Counted from the stretch's first letter, positions 1-7,127 are shown. The stretch is 7,299 nucleotides of DNA from Rhodospirillaceae bacterium UBA3470 (GCA_002378125.1 DFRF01000018.1:1-7299), one strand, 5' to 3'. Translations and numbers: made by a program. Notes: generated from the letters alone by a model not told the origin.

Positions 1-360
1 GATGACATGGTAAATGCAGTAGACCACATAGCTTTAATTAAGGCAGATATAGAGGGTTATGAGTTAAAGATGCTAATGGGCGCCGTTAATCTGATTGAAA
101 GAGACCGGCCGTTCTTATATTTGGAAAACGATATCGTTGAAAAGTCTCCTGAATTAATTTCTTACCTGTGGGGCCTTAGTTACGATATTTGGTGGCATGT
201 TGTTCCGCTTTTTAATCCAAGAAATAGAGCAAATACAGAACAGAATATTTTTTTAAATACCGCTTCATTAAACATAATTTGTGCTCCTGCTGAAAAAGAT
301 ATCAATATGGATACGAATAAAATCGAAGACGCTTACTTCCACCCATTAAAAGGTATTTAG
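1..360 (+). CDS. FkbM-family SAM-dependent methyltransferase, 5'-partial
   Basis: The reading frame is open from base 1 (Asp-Asp-Met...) with no stop upstream, so the true start lies outside the window and the Met at base 7 is probably internal. The piece LIKADIEGYELKMLMGA followed by a buried strand and RPFLYLEN is the typical second half of the FkbM methyltransferase domain (K-x-D-x-E-G-x-E, then L-x-G-A, then R-P-x-x-x-x-E). The later SLNIICAP resembles the strand that closes this domain, so the C-terminus looks nearly complete although the stop codon sits at the edge of an insertion sequence remnant. FkbM-type enzymes are usually O-methyltransferases acting on sugars or natural products, often in polysaccharide loci; this substrate is unknown. 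The stretch is AT-rich and uses AT-rich codons, unlike all genes to its right, which suggests separate acquisition. Confidence 0.8.
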   Translation, partial: DDMVNAVDHIALIKADIEGYELKMLMGAVNLIERDRPFLYLENDIVEKSPELISYLWGLSYDIWWHVVPLFNPRNRANTEQNIFLNTASLNIICAPAEKDINMDTNKIEDAYFHPLKGI

Positions 361-578
361 CGGATCTCACGAGCGAACATCGGACCAAATCTGTTCCATG
401 AATAAAGAACAGTTTCGTGGCACATATCGATATCACGTTTGTGCAGCAGATCTTCTACATTACGCAGTGAGAGAGAAAACCGGACATACATCATCACGGC
501 CAGACGAATGATCGCCGGCTGGGTTTTGAAATAAAGGAAGGGGGCTGATTTTTCATGCCGAGAGTGTAGACCGATCAA
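357..578 (-). pseudogene. IS6-family transposase, N-terminal fragment
   Basis: The minus-strand reading frame gives 73 residues that resemble the N-terminal helix-turn-helix region of IS6-family transposases: FKTQPAIIRLAVMMYVRF, then LSLRNVEDLLHKRDID, then HETV and WNRFGPMFAREIR. A full transposase of this family is about 230 residues and has a DDE catalytic core; here everything after REIR is missing, so none of the catalytic acidic residues remain. The apparent stop (TAA, complement of 357-359) is supplied by the neighbouring FkbM sequence at the junction. No ATG is available in frame at the front; an in-frame TAA lies four codons before the TTG at 578, so the original start was TTG or lies a little downstream. 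The fragment is not expected to be functional. Confidence 0.82.
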
Positions 579-613
579 TACCCCGCCTTAAACCGCTTTC
601 CTCTGACACTGCC
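360..613 (-). mobile_element. Truncated IS6-family insertion sequence remnant
   Basis: This is the transposase fragment plus about 35 bases of non-coding sequence in front of it. Read on the minus strand, the segment begins GGCAGTGTCAGAGGAAAG (complement of 596-613). This resembles the GGCACTGTTGCAAA-type terminal repeat of IS6 elements (GGCA-TGT shared) and sits at the right distance from the transposase start. The other terminal repeat and the catalytic part are missing, cut at about base 360 beside the FkbM stop codon. No target duplication can be assigned because one end is lost. The insertion sequence identity is well supported by the protein; the outer boundary at 613 is only a suggestion. 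Confidence 0.55.
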
Positions 614-635
614 GCGTCAAGGGCTTCTCCCCCGC

Positions 636-2288
636 CTAGCGTTTACGGGCGATGAAAAGTTTTATGTCACCGAGACTGACCGGCACGACGATTGCCGCGG
701 GCACGGATCTCGAGACTAGATGCAGAAGACCGCAAAGCGGACGCGGCATAATCGCGGCCGCCTTTTTGCAGATGTAGCGCAACGAAGCAAAATGGGTATA
801 GCGCGACACCTCGACAGCTTCGTACCCGGCGTCATCGAGCCAACGGCGCAACAAGGTCTCGGAGAAATAATAGAGGTGCATCTCCATAATCCAAGGCCAG
901 TGCCGGCCAAGAAGACTGGCAAACCAATTGTCGATATCGAGGGTTGAAAAACAAACGACGCCGCCGGGTCGCAACAGTTTATTGACCTCGCGCAACAGCT
1001 CGAAGGGTTCGCGGACATGTTCCAGAACATCCCACGCGACGACCGCGTCGAAACCCGATCCCAGCGCCGCGAGGTTCTCTGAAAGCGTTCCTTTGTGCAC
1101 CGTGATTCCATCTTTCTTGGCCGCGATTTGCACTGCCCAATGGGACGGCTCCACCCCACTACACTGCCACCCCGCCTGCTTCGCCACCTCAAGGAAGAGC
1201 CCACAATAGGCGCCAATTTCCATAATCTTACCGGGCGGGCCGAGGTGGGGCGAGATTTTCGCGAGGGTCTCCTCGAAAGCGCGGGTGCGGGCTTTTTCAT
1301 CGTTCAGATAGGTCGGGTCCTCAACGGCGCGATAGATATCCTCGAGTGCTTCGGGAATTTGGGACTTGGGCACGTGAACAATCCCGCACATTAGGCACTG
1401 AACGACCTGGGGTTTGTCCTTATGGGCAAGGCTCGAACATTGATAAGCGCTGGCGGCGGCGGCGCCATCGCGGCTCGCCGAAGCGGGATAAATTTCAATC
1501 AGGTAGGGTGCTCCGCAATGTGCGCAGTCTCCATCGATCTCGGCCGCCGGCTTGAAGGCATTCCGCCCGGTTAGACGGGACGCCGCCAGACGGAGTAACT
1601 TAGTGACGCCTTTCACAATCTCGACGGCGGGAAATTTGGATACGCCCGTGTAGCGGTCCTTGAAATAAATCGGAACTTCAGTGATGCGAAAGCCAGCACT
1701 GTGCAGGCGAAACACCGTCTCAGTGAAAAACGAATACCCGTTCGAGCGCAACTTCGCGCATCGGAACCGCCGCAGCATGGCGACATCGAAGGCGCGAAAC
1801 GACGTCGTGAACTCGTGAAGCGGTATGGAGAGCAGGATTCGAGCCAAGGTGTTTGCACTGATGCTCACGAACCTTCGATATCCCCGATAGTCGCACTTTC
1901 CGCCGGGCGCATAGCGTGAGCCGATCACCATGTCGGAATTTTCGAGCGCGTCAAGTAGAAGCGGAATTTCCGCCGGATCATGCGAGATATCTGCATCCAT
2001 GGTCACAAGGCGGTCGTAGCCATTCTGAATAGCGTATAGGAACGCCAACTGATGCGCCGATCCCAGTCCCAGTTTTGACGACCGGTGCACCAGATGCAGG
2101 CGTGAATTGCTGGCGGCCAGGCTGCGCAGATAATCTCCCGTTCCGTCAGGCGAAGCATCGTCGATAACCAGCGCGTCCAGGTCCCCCTGCAGCCGAAATA
2201 TTTCCTGGAGCAGAAGATCAATATTGTCGCGTTCGTTATAAGTTGCCGTCGCGACAAGCGTTCTCGGATTACTGAAGCGGCTAGTCAT
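636..2288 (-). CDS. Fused DPM1-like GT2 glycosyltransferase and zinc-ribbon class I methyltransferase
   Basis: This 550-residue protein has two enzyme halves. Residues 10-240 are a GT2 glycosyltransferase close to dolichol/polyprenyl-phosphate mannosyl- or glucosyltransferases: TYNERDNI, DDASPDGT (43-50), GLGSA, MDADISHDP (metal-binding D98-x-D100), VIGSRYAPGG and TTSFRAF. These enzymes move a sugar from a nucleotide donor to a polyprenyl phosphate on the cytoplasmic side of the membrane. Residues 255-301 hold two CxxC pairs (C255/C258, C298/C301) that look like a zinc ribbon. Residues 350-490 form a class I SAM methyltransferase: EIGAYCG (357-363), GVEPS, FDAVVAWDVLEHV (413-425), LLRPGG and a C-terminal LGDIKLFIARK typical of that family. 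Motif I is weaker than the usual D-x-G-C-G-x-G. No membrane segment follows the GT2 half. The ATG at 2288 has only a weak Shine-Dalgarno sequence. The frame is uninterrupted through the joint, so this reads as a real fusion. Confidence 0.88.
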   Translation of the reverse strand: MTSRFSNPRTLVATATYNERDNIDLLLQEIFRLQGDLDALVIDDASPDGTGDYLRSLAASNSRLHLVHRSSKLGLGSAHQLAFLYAIQNGYDRLVTMDADISHDPAEIPLLLDALENSDMVIGSRYAPGGKCDYRGYRRFVSISANTLARILLSIPLHEFTTSFRAFDVAMLRRFRCAKLRSNGYSFFTETVFRLHSAGFRITEVPIYFKDRYTGVSKFPAVEIVKGVTKLLRLAASRLTGRNAFKPAAEIDGDCAHCGAPYLIEIYPASASRDGAAAASAYQCSSLAHKDKPQVVQCLMCGIVHVPKSQIPEALEDIYRAVEDPTYLNDEKARTRAFEETLAKISPHLGPPGKIMEIGAYCGLFLEVAKQAGWQCSGVEPSHWAVQIAAKKDGITVHKGTLSENLAALGSGFDAVVAWDVLEHVREPFELLREVNKLLRPGGVVCFSTLDIDNWFASLLGRHWPWIMEMHLYYFSETLLRRWLDDAGYEAVEVSRYTHFASLRYICKKAAAIMPRPLCGLLHLVSRSVPAAIVVPVSLGDIKLFIARKR

Positions 2289-2553
2289 AACAACAGTAAT
2301 ACTCTACAAAATTACGGAAGTTGGGCAAAAACCGAAAATAGAAAGAAGAGAAAGGCTTAAGTCCATATATTTTGATAACGGACATTTTCATCTAATGCCA
2401 GCGCCCTATGGTTTCCATTTCTCCCTCATGCACCGATCATTTCTATTGTATTCCTTGTCGCAAATTGTGAACATCGGCCCCATATTGGATAAACATCGAC
2501 CCCTGGTCGGACGGTCAGGGCCGGGCGAGAAAGATTTTCGAGTAGTGGAATAG
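2289..2553. promoter_or_regulatory. Divergent intergenic promoter region
   Basis: This 265-base gap separates two outward-facing genes (fusion gene to the left, radical SAM gene to the right), so it should hold both promoters. Bases 2289-2400 are strongly AT-rich, while 2497-2530 are GC-rich. The part nearest the radical SAM gene contains overlapping short inverted repeats: CGACC-CCT-GGTCG (2497-2509) and CCCTG/CAGGG (2501-2505 with 2516-2520), which could fold in the leader or act as an operator. No convincing gene is encoded here. The direction of the genes makes a promoter role safe; individual sites are uncertain. Confidence 0.6.
2465..2493 (+). promoter_or_regulatory. Candidate sigma-70-type promoter of the radical SAM gene
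   Basis: TTGTGA (2465-2470) and GATAAA (2488-2493) are each 4 of 6 matches to the -35 and -10 consensus, separated by 17 bases. Transcription would start near 2500 and leave a leader of about 54 bases before the ATG at 2554. Matches of this quality are common by chance in AT-rich sequence, so this is a weak call. Confidence 0.25.
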
Positions 2554-4032
2554 ATGCGCGTACTATTTATCAATCCGCCAGCACTCAACACGGTAATCGA
2601 AAACCCCGACGAAAAAGGGCGTGAGTTTCTCGAGGCCGATGCGTTTGGCGACTTCCCGCCGCTCGGTCTGTTGTACGTTTTGTCCCATCTGGAAGCCAAA
2701 ACCGATCACCAGTGCTATTTCTTCGATTGCGTGGCCGAGCGCATGTCCTATAACCAGTTGCGCGATAAAATCCAGGAAATTTCGCCCGACGTCGTCGCCA
2801 TCACCAGTTTCACCGTCGGTCTCGTCGATGTCGTGATGACAGCCGACATTGCGCGCTCAGTCGTGCCACACGCCCATATATGCTTGGGCGGCCATCATCC
2901 AATCGCCTATCCCCGCGAAGCGGCGGAATTGAAAGGTTTCGATTCCATCGTTGTCGGCGAGGGTGAGATCGCGTTCACCGATTTGGTCGAATGTCTGGCT
3001 AACGGCGAGGACTTCACCGCGATCCAAGGTGTCTATACGCGAGAGTCCATAAAGGCGGCGCTCGACAATCCCATCCGCGACAAGCGGTTTTTGGCCCGGA
3101 TCACGGTTCCCAGCGGATATGTCGAGGATATTGACGCCTTGCCGATGGTTAATCGGAAGTACCTTAGGCATCTGCGCTATCAGAACATCCTAGGCGTCAC
3201 GGACGATCTTGCAACGATCTTGAGCTCCCGCGGTTGCCCCTATCTCTGTACGTTTTGCGATGTCCCGATCAAAAGCTATCGAGAACGGTCCGCAAAAAGC
3301 GTGGTCGACGAAATCGAGGCGTGCCTTGAAATGGGCTACAAGGAGTTCCGGTTCTACGACGATCTGTTCAACATCACCGCCGATAAGGTCATCAAATTGT
3401 GCGACGAGTTGGATGCACGGGGCTTGAAAATCGACTGGGATTTCCGCGGCAGGGTCAACACCATCACTAGGGAAATGCTGGTGCGGGCCAAAAACAGCGG
3501 ATTGCGGATGATTGCGTTTGGCGTCGAAACTGGCAGCGACGAGGGCCTGAAGGCACTGAAAAAAGGCACCAACACGGCGAAGGTCAATCGAGCGTTCGAG
3601 TTATGCCGGGAATTGGGGATCATTACGGTTGCCGACTACATTATCGGGCACCCCTTCGAGCGGACTATTTTCGACGTCGACAAAAGTTTGAAATTTCTAG
3701 TCGACCTAGATCCGGATTACGCTCAAATATCGATCCTGAAATTGTACCCCAATACGCAAATCTACGCCGAAGCCGTTGCCAAGGGTGTCATCGAACCCGG
3801 TCGCTGGGAGGCATTCTCGAAAAACCCGACCGCTGATTTCGTTGTCGATCACTGGGACGAACATCTTGATCTAGCGACTTTGACGAGATTGCAGAAAAGA
3901 GCATACAGAAAGTTCTATTTTCGCCCCAAGTACGTCATGAGAAGCGTGTTTCAAACCCGCTCATGGGTGGAATTCAAATCAAAAGTGTATGGCGCGCTAA
4001 AACTGGTCCAAACCAATAAGCGAAGCGCCTAG
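2554..4032 (+). CDS. B12-binding-domain radical SAM enzyme (BchE/HpnJ-like superfamily)
   Basis: This 492-residue protein opens with a Rossmann-like cobalamin-binding-type domain (about 1-150): MRVLFINPP, a F-P-P-L-G-L-x-Y-V-L segment (34-43), SPDVVAITSFT, CLGGHHP (110-116) and DSIVVGEGE. The DxHxxG motif of methionine-synthase-type B12 domains is absent, as is usual in this radical SAM class. The radical SAM core follows: RGCPYLCTFC (C228, C232, C235, the CX3CX2C cluster ligands), FYDDLF (267-272), FGVETGSDEGL (322-332) and DYIIGHPFE (361-369). The C-terminal tail ends YRKFYFRPKYVMR, a pattern common in B12-binding radical SAM proteins. Family members carry out methylations, cyclisations or rearrangements at unactivated carbons in hopanoid, chlorophyll, antibiotic or lipid pathways; the substrate here cannot be told. 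The ATG at 2554 fits the family start (M-R-V-L-x-I-N-P-P). The gene stands alone on the plus strand between minus-strand genes. Confidence 0.9.
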   Translation: MRVLFINPPALNTVIENPDEKGREFLEADAFGDFPPLGLLYVLSHLEAKTDHQCYFFDCVAERMSYNQLRDKIQEISPDVVAITSFTVGLVDVVMTADIARSVVPHAHICLGGHHPIAYPREAAELKGFDSIVVGEGEIAFTDLVECLANGEDFTAIQGVYTRESIKAALDNPIRDKRFLARITVPSGYVEDIDALPMVNRKYLRHLRYQNILGVTDDLATILSSRGCPYLCTFCDVPIKSYRERSAKSVVDEIEACLEMGYKEFRFYDDLFNITADKVIKLCDELDARGLKIDWDFRGRVNTITREMLVRAKNSGLRMIAFGVETGSDEGLKALKKGTNTAKVNRAFELCRELGIITVADYIIGHPFERTIFDVDKSLKFLVDLDPDYAQISILKLYPNTQIYAEAVAKGVIEPGRWEAFSKNPTADFVVDHWDEHLDLATLTRLQKRAYRKFYFRPKYVMRSVFQTRSWVEFKSKVYGALKLVQTNKRSA

Positions 4033-4034
4033 AC

Positions 4035-4050
4035 GGCTTTTTTAAAAGCC
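4035..4050. terminator. Short palindrome after the radical SAM gene, possible weak bidirectional terminator
   Basis: GGCTTTT-TT-AAAAGCC starts three bases after the radical SAM stop codon and lies between two convergent genes. It reads the same on both strands and has T runs within the arms. The GC part of the stem is only three pairs, and no T tract follows the hairpin, so it is not a classic intrinsic terminator. The position in a 44-base convergent gap is the main argument. Confidence 0.3.
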
Positions 4051-4076
4051 ACTTCCGCAGACTGGGAAATCGCTCG

Positions 4077-5036
4077 TTACACTTTGCTGGCGACGATATA
4101 CTCGAACGGCGCCAATATGCGAGGCAAAACATTGCCGAGGATGACGCGGTCACACCAACCGAAGGTCCGCGCCAGAAGGGATCGTTCGCGCATCCAGTAG
4201 ACCGTGAAATAGCTGAGATAATTCTCATCCTTCATTCTATGGTCGACGCGAAAGCCGGTTTCCGCCAGGAGTGACGCGAGTTCGGAAAATATTACGGCCT
4301 TCTCCCCCTGTTCGATCAGATAATTGCGTACGAAAAAGTTCTTCACCGCGTTGAAGGGGTCAAACACATCCGTTTCAATGATCCACCGTGGCGGATAGTA
4401 GTAGTTCGGTTCGACAATCATGAGCTTGCCGTCATCGTTGAGGCAACGATGAAGCCGCGACAACGCGGCGAGCTTGTCATCGACATGATGAAGGACATTG
4501 TTAACATTGACGACATCGAACGCTTGGCTCAGCTCAATTTGTTCAACGTCAGCCACAGCGCTGGTGAGCCGGTCGATCGGTACCGACAGCCGGCCTAACA
4601 TCTTACGCTGGTAGCGAACGCTTTCCGCGCATACGTCGAAGGCAACCACTTCGTTGTCCGATCTCAAGAGATAAGGAACGATGTAGTTGACACCGGAGCC
4701 CACATCCAGAACACGCTTGTTCTCGATCTTTCCCAAATACCTCTCCCACCAAAATTTCTTGGTGATGCCAACGTGCCTGTTGGCTTCGTCCATTTCCCAA
4801 AGTTCCTGGCGGCCGAGGCAGTCCTCAAAGCGCTGGTCGTCATAGTCCTGGTAAAACCTGTCGAGTTGTTCAAGCGCCTGCTTTTCGAAAAAATTGTGGG
4901 TGTCTTGACATCTGTCGAAAAATATCAGGCCTTCATCCATCTGACGCGCACCACTATCACCACACGTCGCGCAAACCAGGCGTCCACCAGCGTTTAGGGA
5001 CAACTCGTCTCGGCAATGAGGGCACAGGAAATACAT
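4077..5036 (-). CDS. Class I SAM-dependent methyltransferase with N-terminal Trm112-like zinc ribbon
   Basis: This protein has 319 residues. Its first 40 form a small zinc-ribbon-like module: CPHC (5-8) and CATC (22-25), followed by DEGLIFFD, much like the Trm112/YcaR-type modules fused to many bacterial methyltransferases. The class I fold runs from about 105 to 265: RVLDVGSGVN (108-117, SAM-binding motif I), VVAFDV with D134 as the likely ribose-binding acid, DVVNVNNVLHHVDD (174-187), a DDGKLMIVEP strand and a final region about ETGFRV. The N-NVLHHV motif and the NYYYPPRW segment (211-218) suggest a small-molecule or lipid/sugar methyltransferase, not a nucleic-acid enzyme. The ATG at 5036 places the CxxC pair at the very N-terminus, as expected, and has only a weak GGA upstream. 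It faces the radical SAM gene tail to tail and shares its direction with the membrane-protein gene 141 bases upstream, so those two may be co-transcribed. The substrate is unknown. Confidence 0.85.
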   Translation of the reverse strand: MYFLCPHCRDELSLNAGGRLVCATCGDSGARQMDEGLIFFDRCQDTHNFFEKQALEQLDRFYQDYDDQRFEDCLGRQELWEMDEANRHVGITKKFWWERYLGKIENKRVLDVGSGVNYIVPYLLRSDNEVVAFDVCAESVRYQRKMLGRLSVPIDRLTSAVADVEQIELSQAFDVVNVNNVLHHVDDKLAALSRLHRCLNDDGKLMIVEPNYYYPPRWIIETDVFDPFNAVKNFFVRNYLIEQGEKAVIFSELASLLAETGFRVDHRMKDENYLSYFTVYWMRERSLLARTFGWCDRVILGNVLPRILAPFEYIVASKV

Positions 5037-5177
5037 CGACTATCCGTCTATTCTTCAGGCGGTCACGGCCCTAGCAGCGACGCGCGCGAGTAGGCATTCG
5101 CCACTGTGCCGTTGTCAAGCGGCAACAAACGGCCCGTACCGCAACTTCCGAGTTGTCACCTATCGTTACCGAGTGGG

Positions 5178-7007
5178 TCATGGTTCTCGGTCTTTGGTCA
5201 TCTCCAAGATTACCGCGTTTGCAGGCGCGGGCACGCGGGTCGGCACGGGCACGCCCATGGCAAGCACGGCTTTGGGAATGCGTCCTTTCTGGCCAAGAAC
5301 AAGAATAGGAAATGTCGCGCCGCGCGGCAAACGCAGGCACGTATAGGCGTCGCGGCAGTTTTTTGTGGGGTTGGGTACGTATCGGTTTTTTGGGTCGCCA
5401 TAGCGGTCCGGCAGTGCCTTGTTTCGTTTATTGGACTCATGAAACAACCGATAATACCAATAGGTGAAATCGAGTGTACAATGTCCCGCCATTTGACTTC
5501 TCAGGCAAACAACGGACGCGTCTGGATTTTTTTGGCGGTAAGCGGCAACCTCGTATTTAAGGAAGGCGGCCAATTCCCGCTGCTGTTTACTGACAGGTGA
5601 CAGGTTGGCGTGATAGTCCGCAACCGACAAGGCGGCAATGCCTAGCGAAACAAACGTCGCCACTCTACCGAGCGCCTTACCTGCACGATGGAGCAACAGC
5701 ACCACCATCGGCATAGCTATCGTGAGGCTGCATAAAAACCTCCCTTGGGAATACGTATCCGCGCTTGACGGCGATAGCCCAACAGGAACGGCGGGTATCA
5801 CGAAAAAATTGATCCCGACTACGCAAACAATGAATACGCCGGCGAAAATCGATGCGTCACCGGAGCGCCCCTTTTCGCTAAGCGCCTGCAAAACCAACCA
5901 CAAGCCGGCCAACATCATGAGCGGGCCGACCCACAGCCATGGCCGGGTCAAGAAAACGAAATTCAAGAACTCCGACACGCTGTCCCATGCTTTCGGGTCA
6001 TGGGAAAACGCTTCCAACAGGCCGTGTTGCCACGAAAAGCCCATCAAGATATTGGCGCCGATCGCCCACCCCAGAACGCCGCGACCGGCAGTGGCGAGAA
6101 AAAACCTCATTGGCATTGAGCCGCCGGCTTTCCATAGGAAAACCCAAATGGCGGCGATGCCGGTGGTGCCGAACACGACCACGGTCGCCATAAACTCCAG
6201 CTTGCTGATGGCACCGTCGCGCAACAACCCGAAAACCAACGCGGGCATCTGGAAATAATGCGATACAAAGCCAAAAATGAACACGCCCCACAGCGCCAGC
6301 GCCAACATCTGGTAGGTCCGGGAGAATTGCTCGTTCGACAACGCAGCGTAGAGCTCACGACCGCCGCTTCGAAAAAACAAGATCCCGACGGCTGCGCATA
6401 AGGCAAGCAAGGGAATGCCCGCGAAATACACAATACTCAACGCATAGCCCAGCATGAAGAAGACCGATTTCACCGCCAATCGCTCGACGCCGCGGCGCTC
6501 GGCTAGCGCGACGATCGCCAGTCCGGCCGGGATCAACAAGGGGATATAGTATTGATAGGCGATCCAAGTGAGCGCCGCCGCAGGCTGAGCGGCCGCGAGT
6601 GACGATGCGGCGAATAGTGCCACCACTGGGACGCGGAGCCCTCTTGCCAAAGTGGCTCCCCATGCCGCCGCCGCGATGATTACCAGGCCGATCAATCCGA
6701 TCCCGAGCACGGCAAAATCAAACAGATTTTCGCGCGGCCACCCAAAAATCGCACCGTATATCGCCGCCAATTGTATTTGAGGAATTCCAGGGTGATGGTC
6801 GCGAAAGCCGCCACCAGCGTTGTGCATCAAGAACGGCCATTCGGAAAAATCCCAACCCATCGCCGACGTAACCCAATATTGCAGGGAAATATCGGCCGTC
6901 ATATCCCAATAGATCTTATCGGAAATGAGAAAAAGATAGGCTAACTGGATGCCAAACGGTGCTGCAATAGCACAAAAATACAACCACCAGTTTCTATCAA
7001 GCGTCAT
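5178..7007 (-). CDS. Polytopic inner-membrane protein, GT-C glycosyltransferase-like
   Basis: From the ATG at 7007 this protein has 609 residues and about 11-13 hydrophobic segments between residues 8 and 462 (for example 8-28, 98-118, 126-146, 148-168, 178-212, 232-252, 272-292, 305-325, 355-375, 385-405, 423-440). The first large loop carries WDMTADISLQYW (34-45) and then GGGFRDHHPGIPQ (65-77). An acidic pair early in loop 1 followed by an H-P motif recalls GT-C glycosyltransferases, which take sugars from polyprenyl-phosphate donors outside the cytoplasm. Residues 465-609 form a hydrophilic tail with C501, C510, C551 and C557, which would suit disulfides in the periplasm. I do not recognise an exact family; an O-antigen polymerase or a plain membrane protein of unknown role remains possible. 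An in-frame ATG at 7076 would add 23 polar residues but has no ribosome binding site, whereas the ATG at 7007 has one, so the shorter form is chosen. Confidence 0.72.
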   Translation of the reverse strand: MTLDRNWWLYFCAIAAPFGIQLAYLFLISDKIYWDMTADISLQYWVTSAMGWDFSEWPFLMHNAGGGFRDHHPGIPQIQLAAIYGAIFGWPRENLFDFAVLGIGLIGLVIIAAAAWGATLARGLRVPVVALFAASSLAAAQPAAALTWIAYQYYIPLLIPAGLAIVALAERRGVERLAVKSVFFMLGYALSIVYFAGIPLLALCAAVGILFFRSGGRELYAALSNEQFSRTYQMLALALWGVFIFGFVSHYFQMPALVFGLLRDGAISKLEFMATVVVFGTTGIAAIWVFLWKAGGSMPMRFFLATAGRGVLGWAIGANILMGFSWQHGLLEAFSHDPKAWDSVSEFLNFVFLTRPWLWVGPLMMLAGLWLVLQALSEKGRSGDASIFAGVFIVCVVGINFFVIPAVPVGLSPSSADTYSQGRFLCSLTIAMPMVVLLLHRAGKALGRVATFVSLGIAALSVADYHANLSPVSKQQRELAAFLKYEVAAYRQKNPDASVVCLRSQMAGHCTLDFTYWYYRLFHESNKRNKALPDRYGDPKNRYVPNPTKNCRDAYTCLRLPRGATFPILVLGQKGRIPKAVLAMGVPVPTRVPAPANAVILEMTKDREP

Positions 7008-7013
7008 GGCACA

Positions 7014-7019
7014 TTCCCG
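7014..7019 (-). promoter_or_regulatory. Ribosome binding site that favours the 7007 start
   Basis: Read on the minus strand, CGGGAA lies six bases before the ATG at 7007. The upstream ATG at 7076 is preceded by ATATCGACACCCTCAACC, which has no purine-rich stretch. This, and the direct start of a membrane segment after MTLDRNWW, favours the shorter protein. The match is moderate, not strong. Confidence 0.45.
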
Positions 7020-7100
7020 ACATCCATTCACAAAATCCGCGGCCGGACCAGACGTTGCTCGGCTATCCAAAACCATGGTTGAGGGTGTCGATATAATCCT

Positions 7101-7127
7101 AAAAAAGTGGCGGAGAGACAGTCCTCC
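7101..7127 (-). terminator. Weak intrinsic-terminator-like hairpin with T6
   Basis: On the minus strand, GGAGG and TCTCC can pair (five pairs including one G-T, six-base loop), followed five bases later by TTTTTT (complement of 7101-7106). It lies downstream of the small ORF ending at 7163 and upstream of the membrane-protein gene, so it could end the former transcript. The stem is short and its gap to the T run is longer than usual. Confidence 0.22.

Noticed and set aside
716..1300. Minus-strand open frame of 194 codons inside the fusion gene
   Set aside because: It is a shifted frame of the methyltransferase half; the Arg/Ser/Pro-rich protein has no family resemblance, while the main frame has clear motifs.
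2497..2553. Cobalamin riboswitch before a B12-type radical SAM gene
   Set aside because: The leader is only about 55 bases and lacks the conserved B12 box and the multi-helix core, which need around 200 bases.
5107..5124. Hairpin TGCCGTT-GTCA-AGCGGCA between the membrane-protein and methyltransferase genes
   Set aside because: Seven pairs including one G-T pair can form, but no T run follows on either strand, so it cannot be called a terminator, and nothing else supports a role.
5106..5600. Plus-strand open frame of 164 codons across the 5037-5177 gap
   Set aside because: Most of it overlaps the membrane-protein gene on the opposite strand and the protein shows no family motif.
5638..6258. 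Plus-strand open frame of 206 codons
   Set aside because: It lies entirely antisense to the membrane-protein gene, has no recognisable domain and is rich in Pro, Thr and Asn, as expected of a shadow of a hydrophobic coding sequence.
7008..7076. Longer start of the membrane protein at 7076
   Set aside because: No ribosome binding site precedes it and the added 23 residues are polar and look non-coding; the ATG at 7007 has a GGGAA motif at a good distance. It is not fully excluded.
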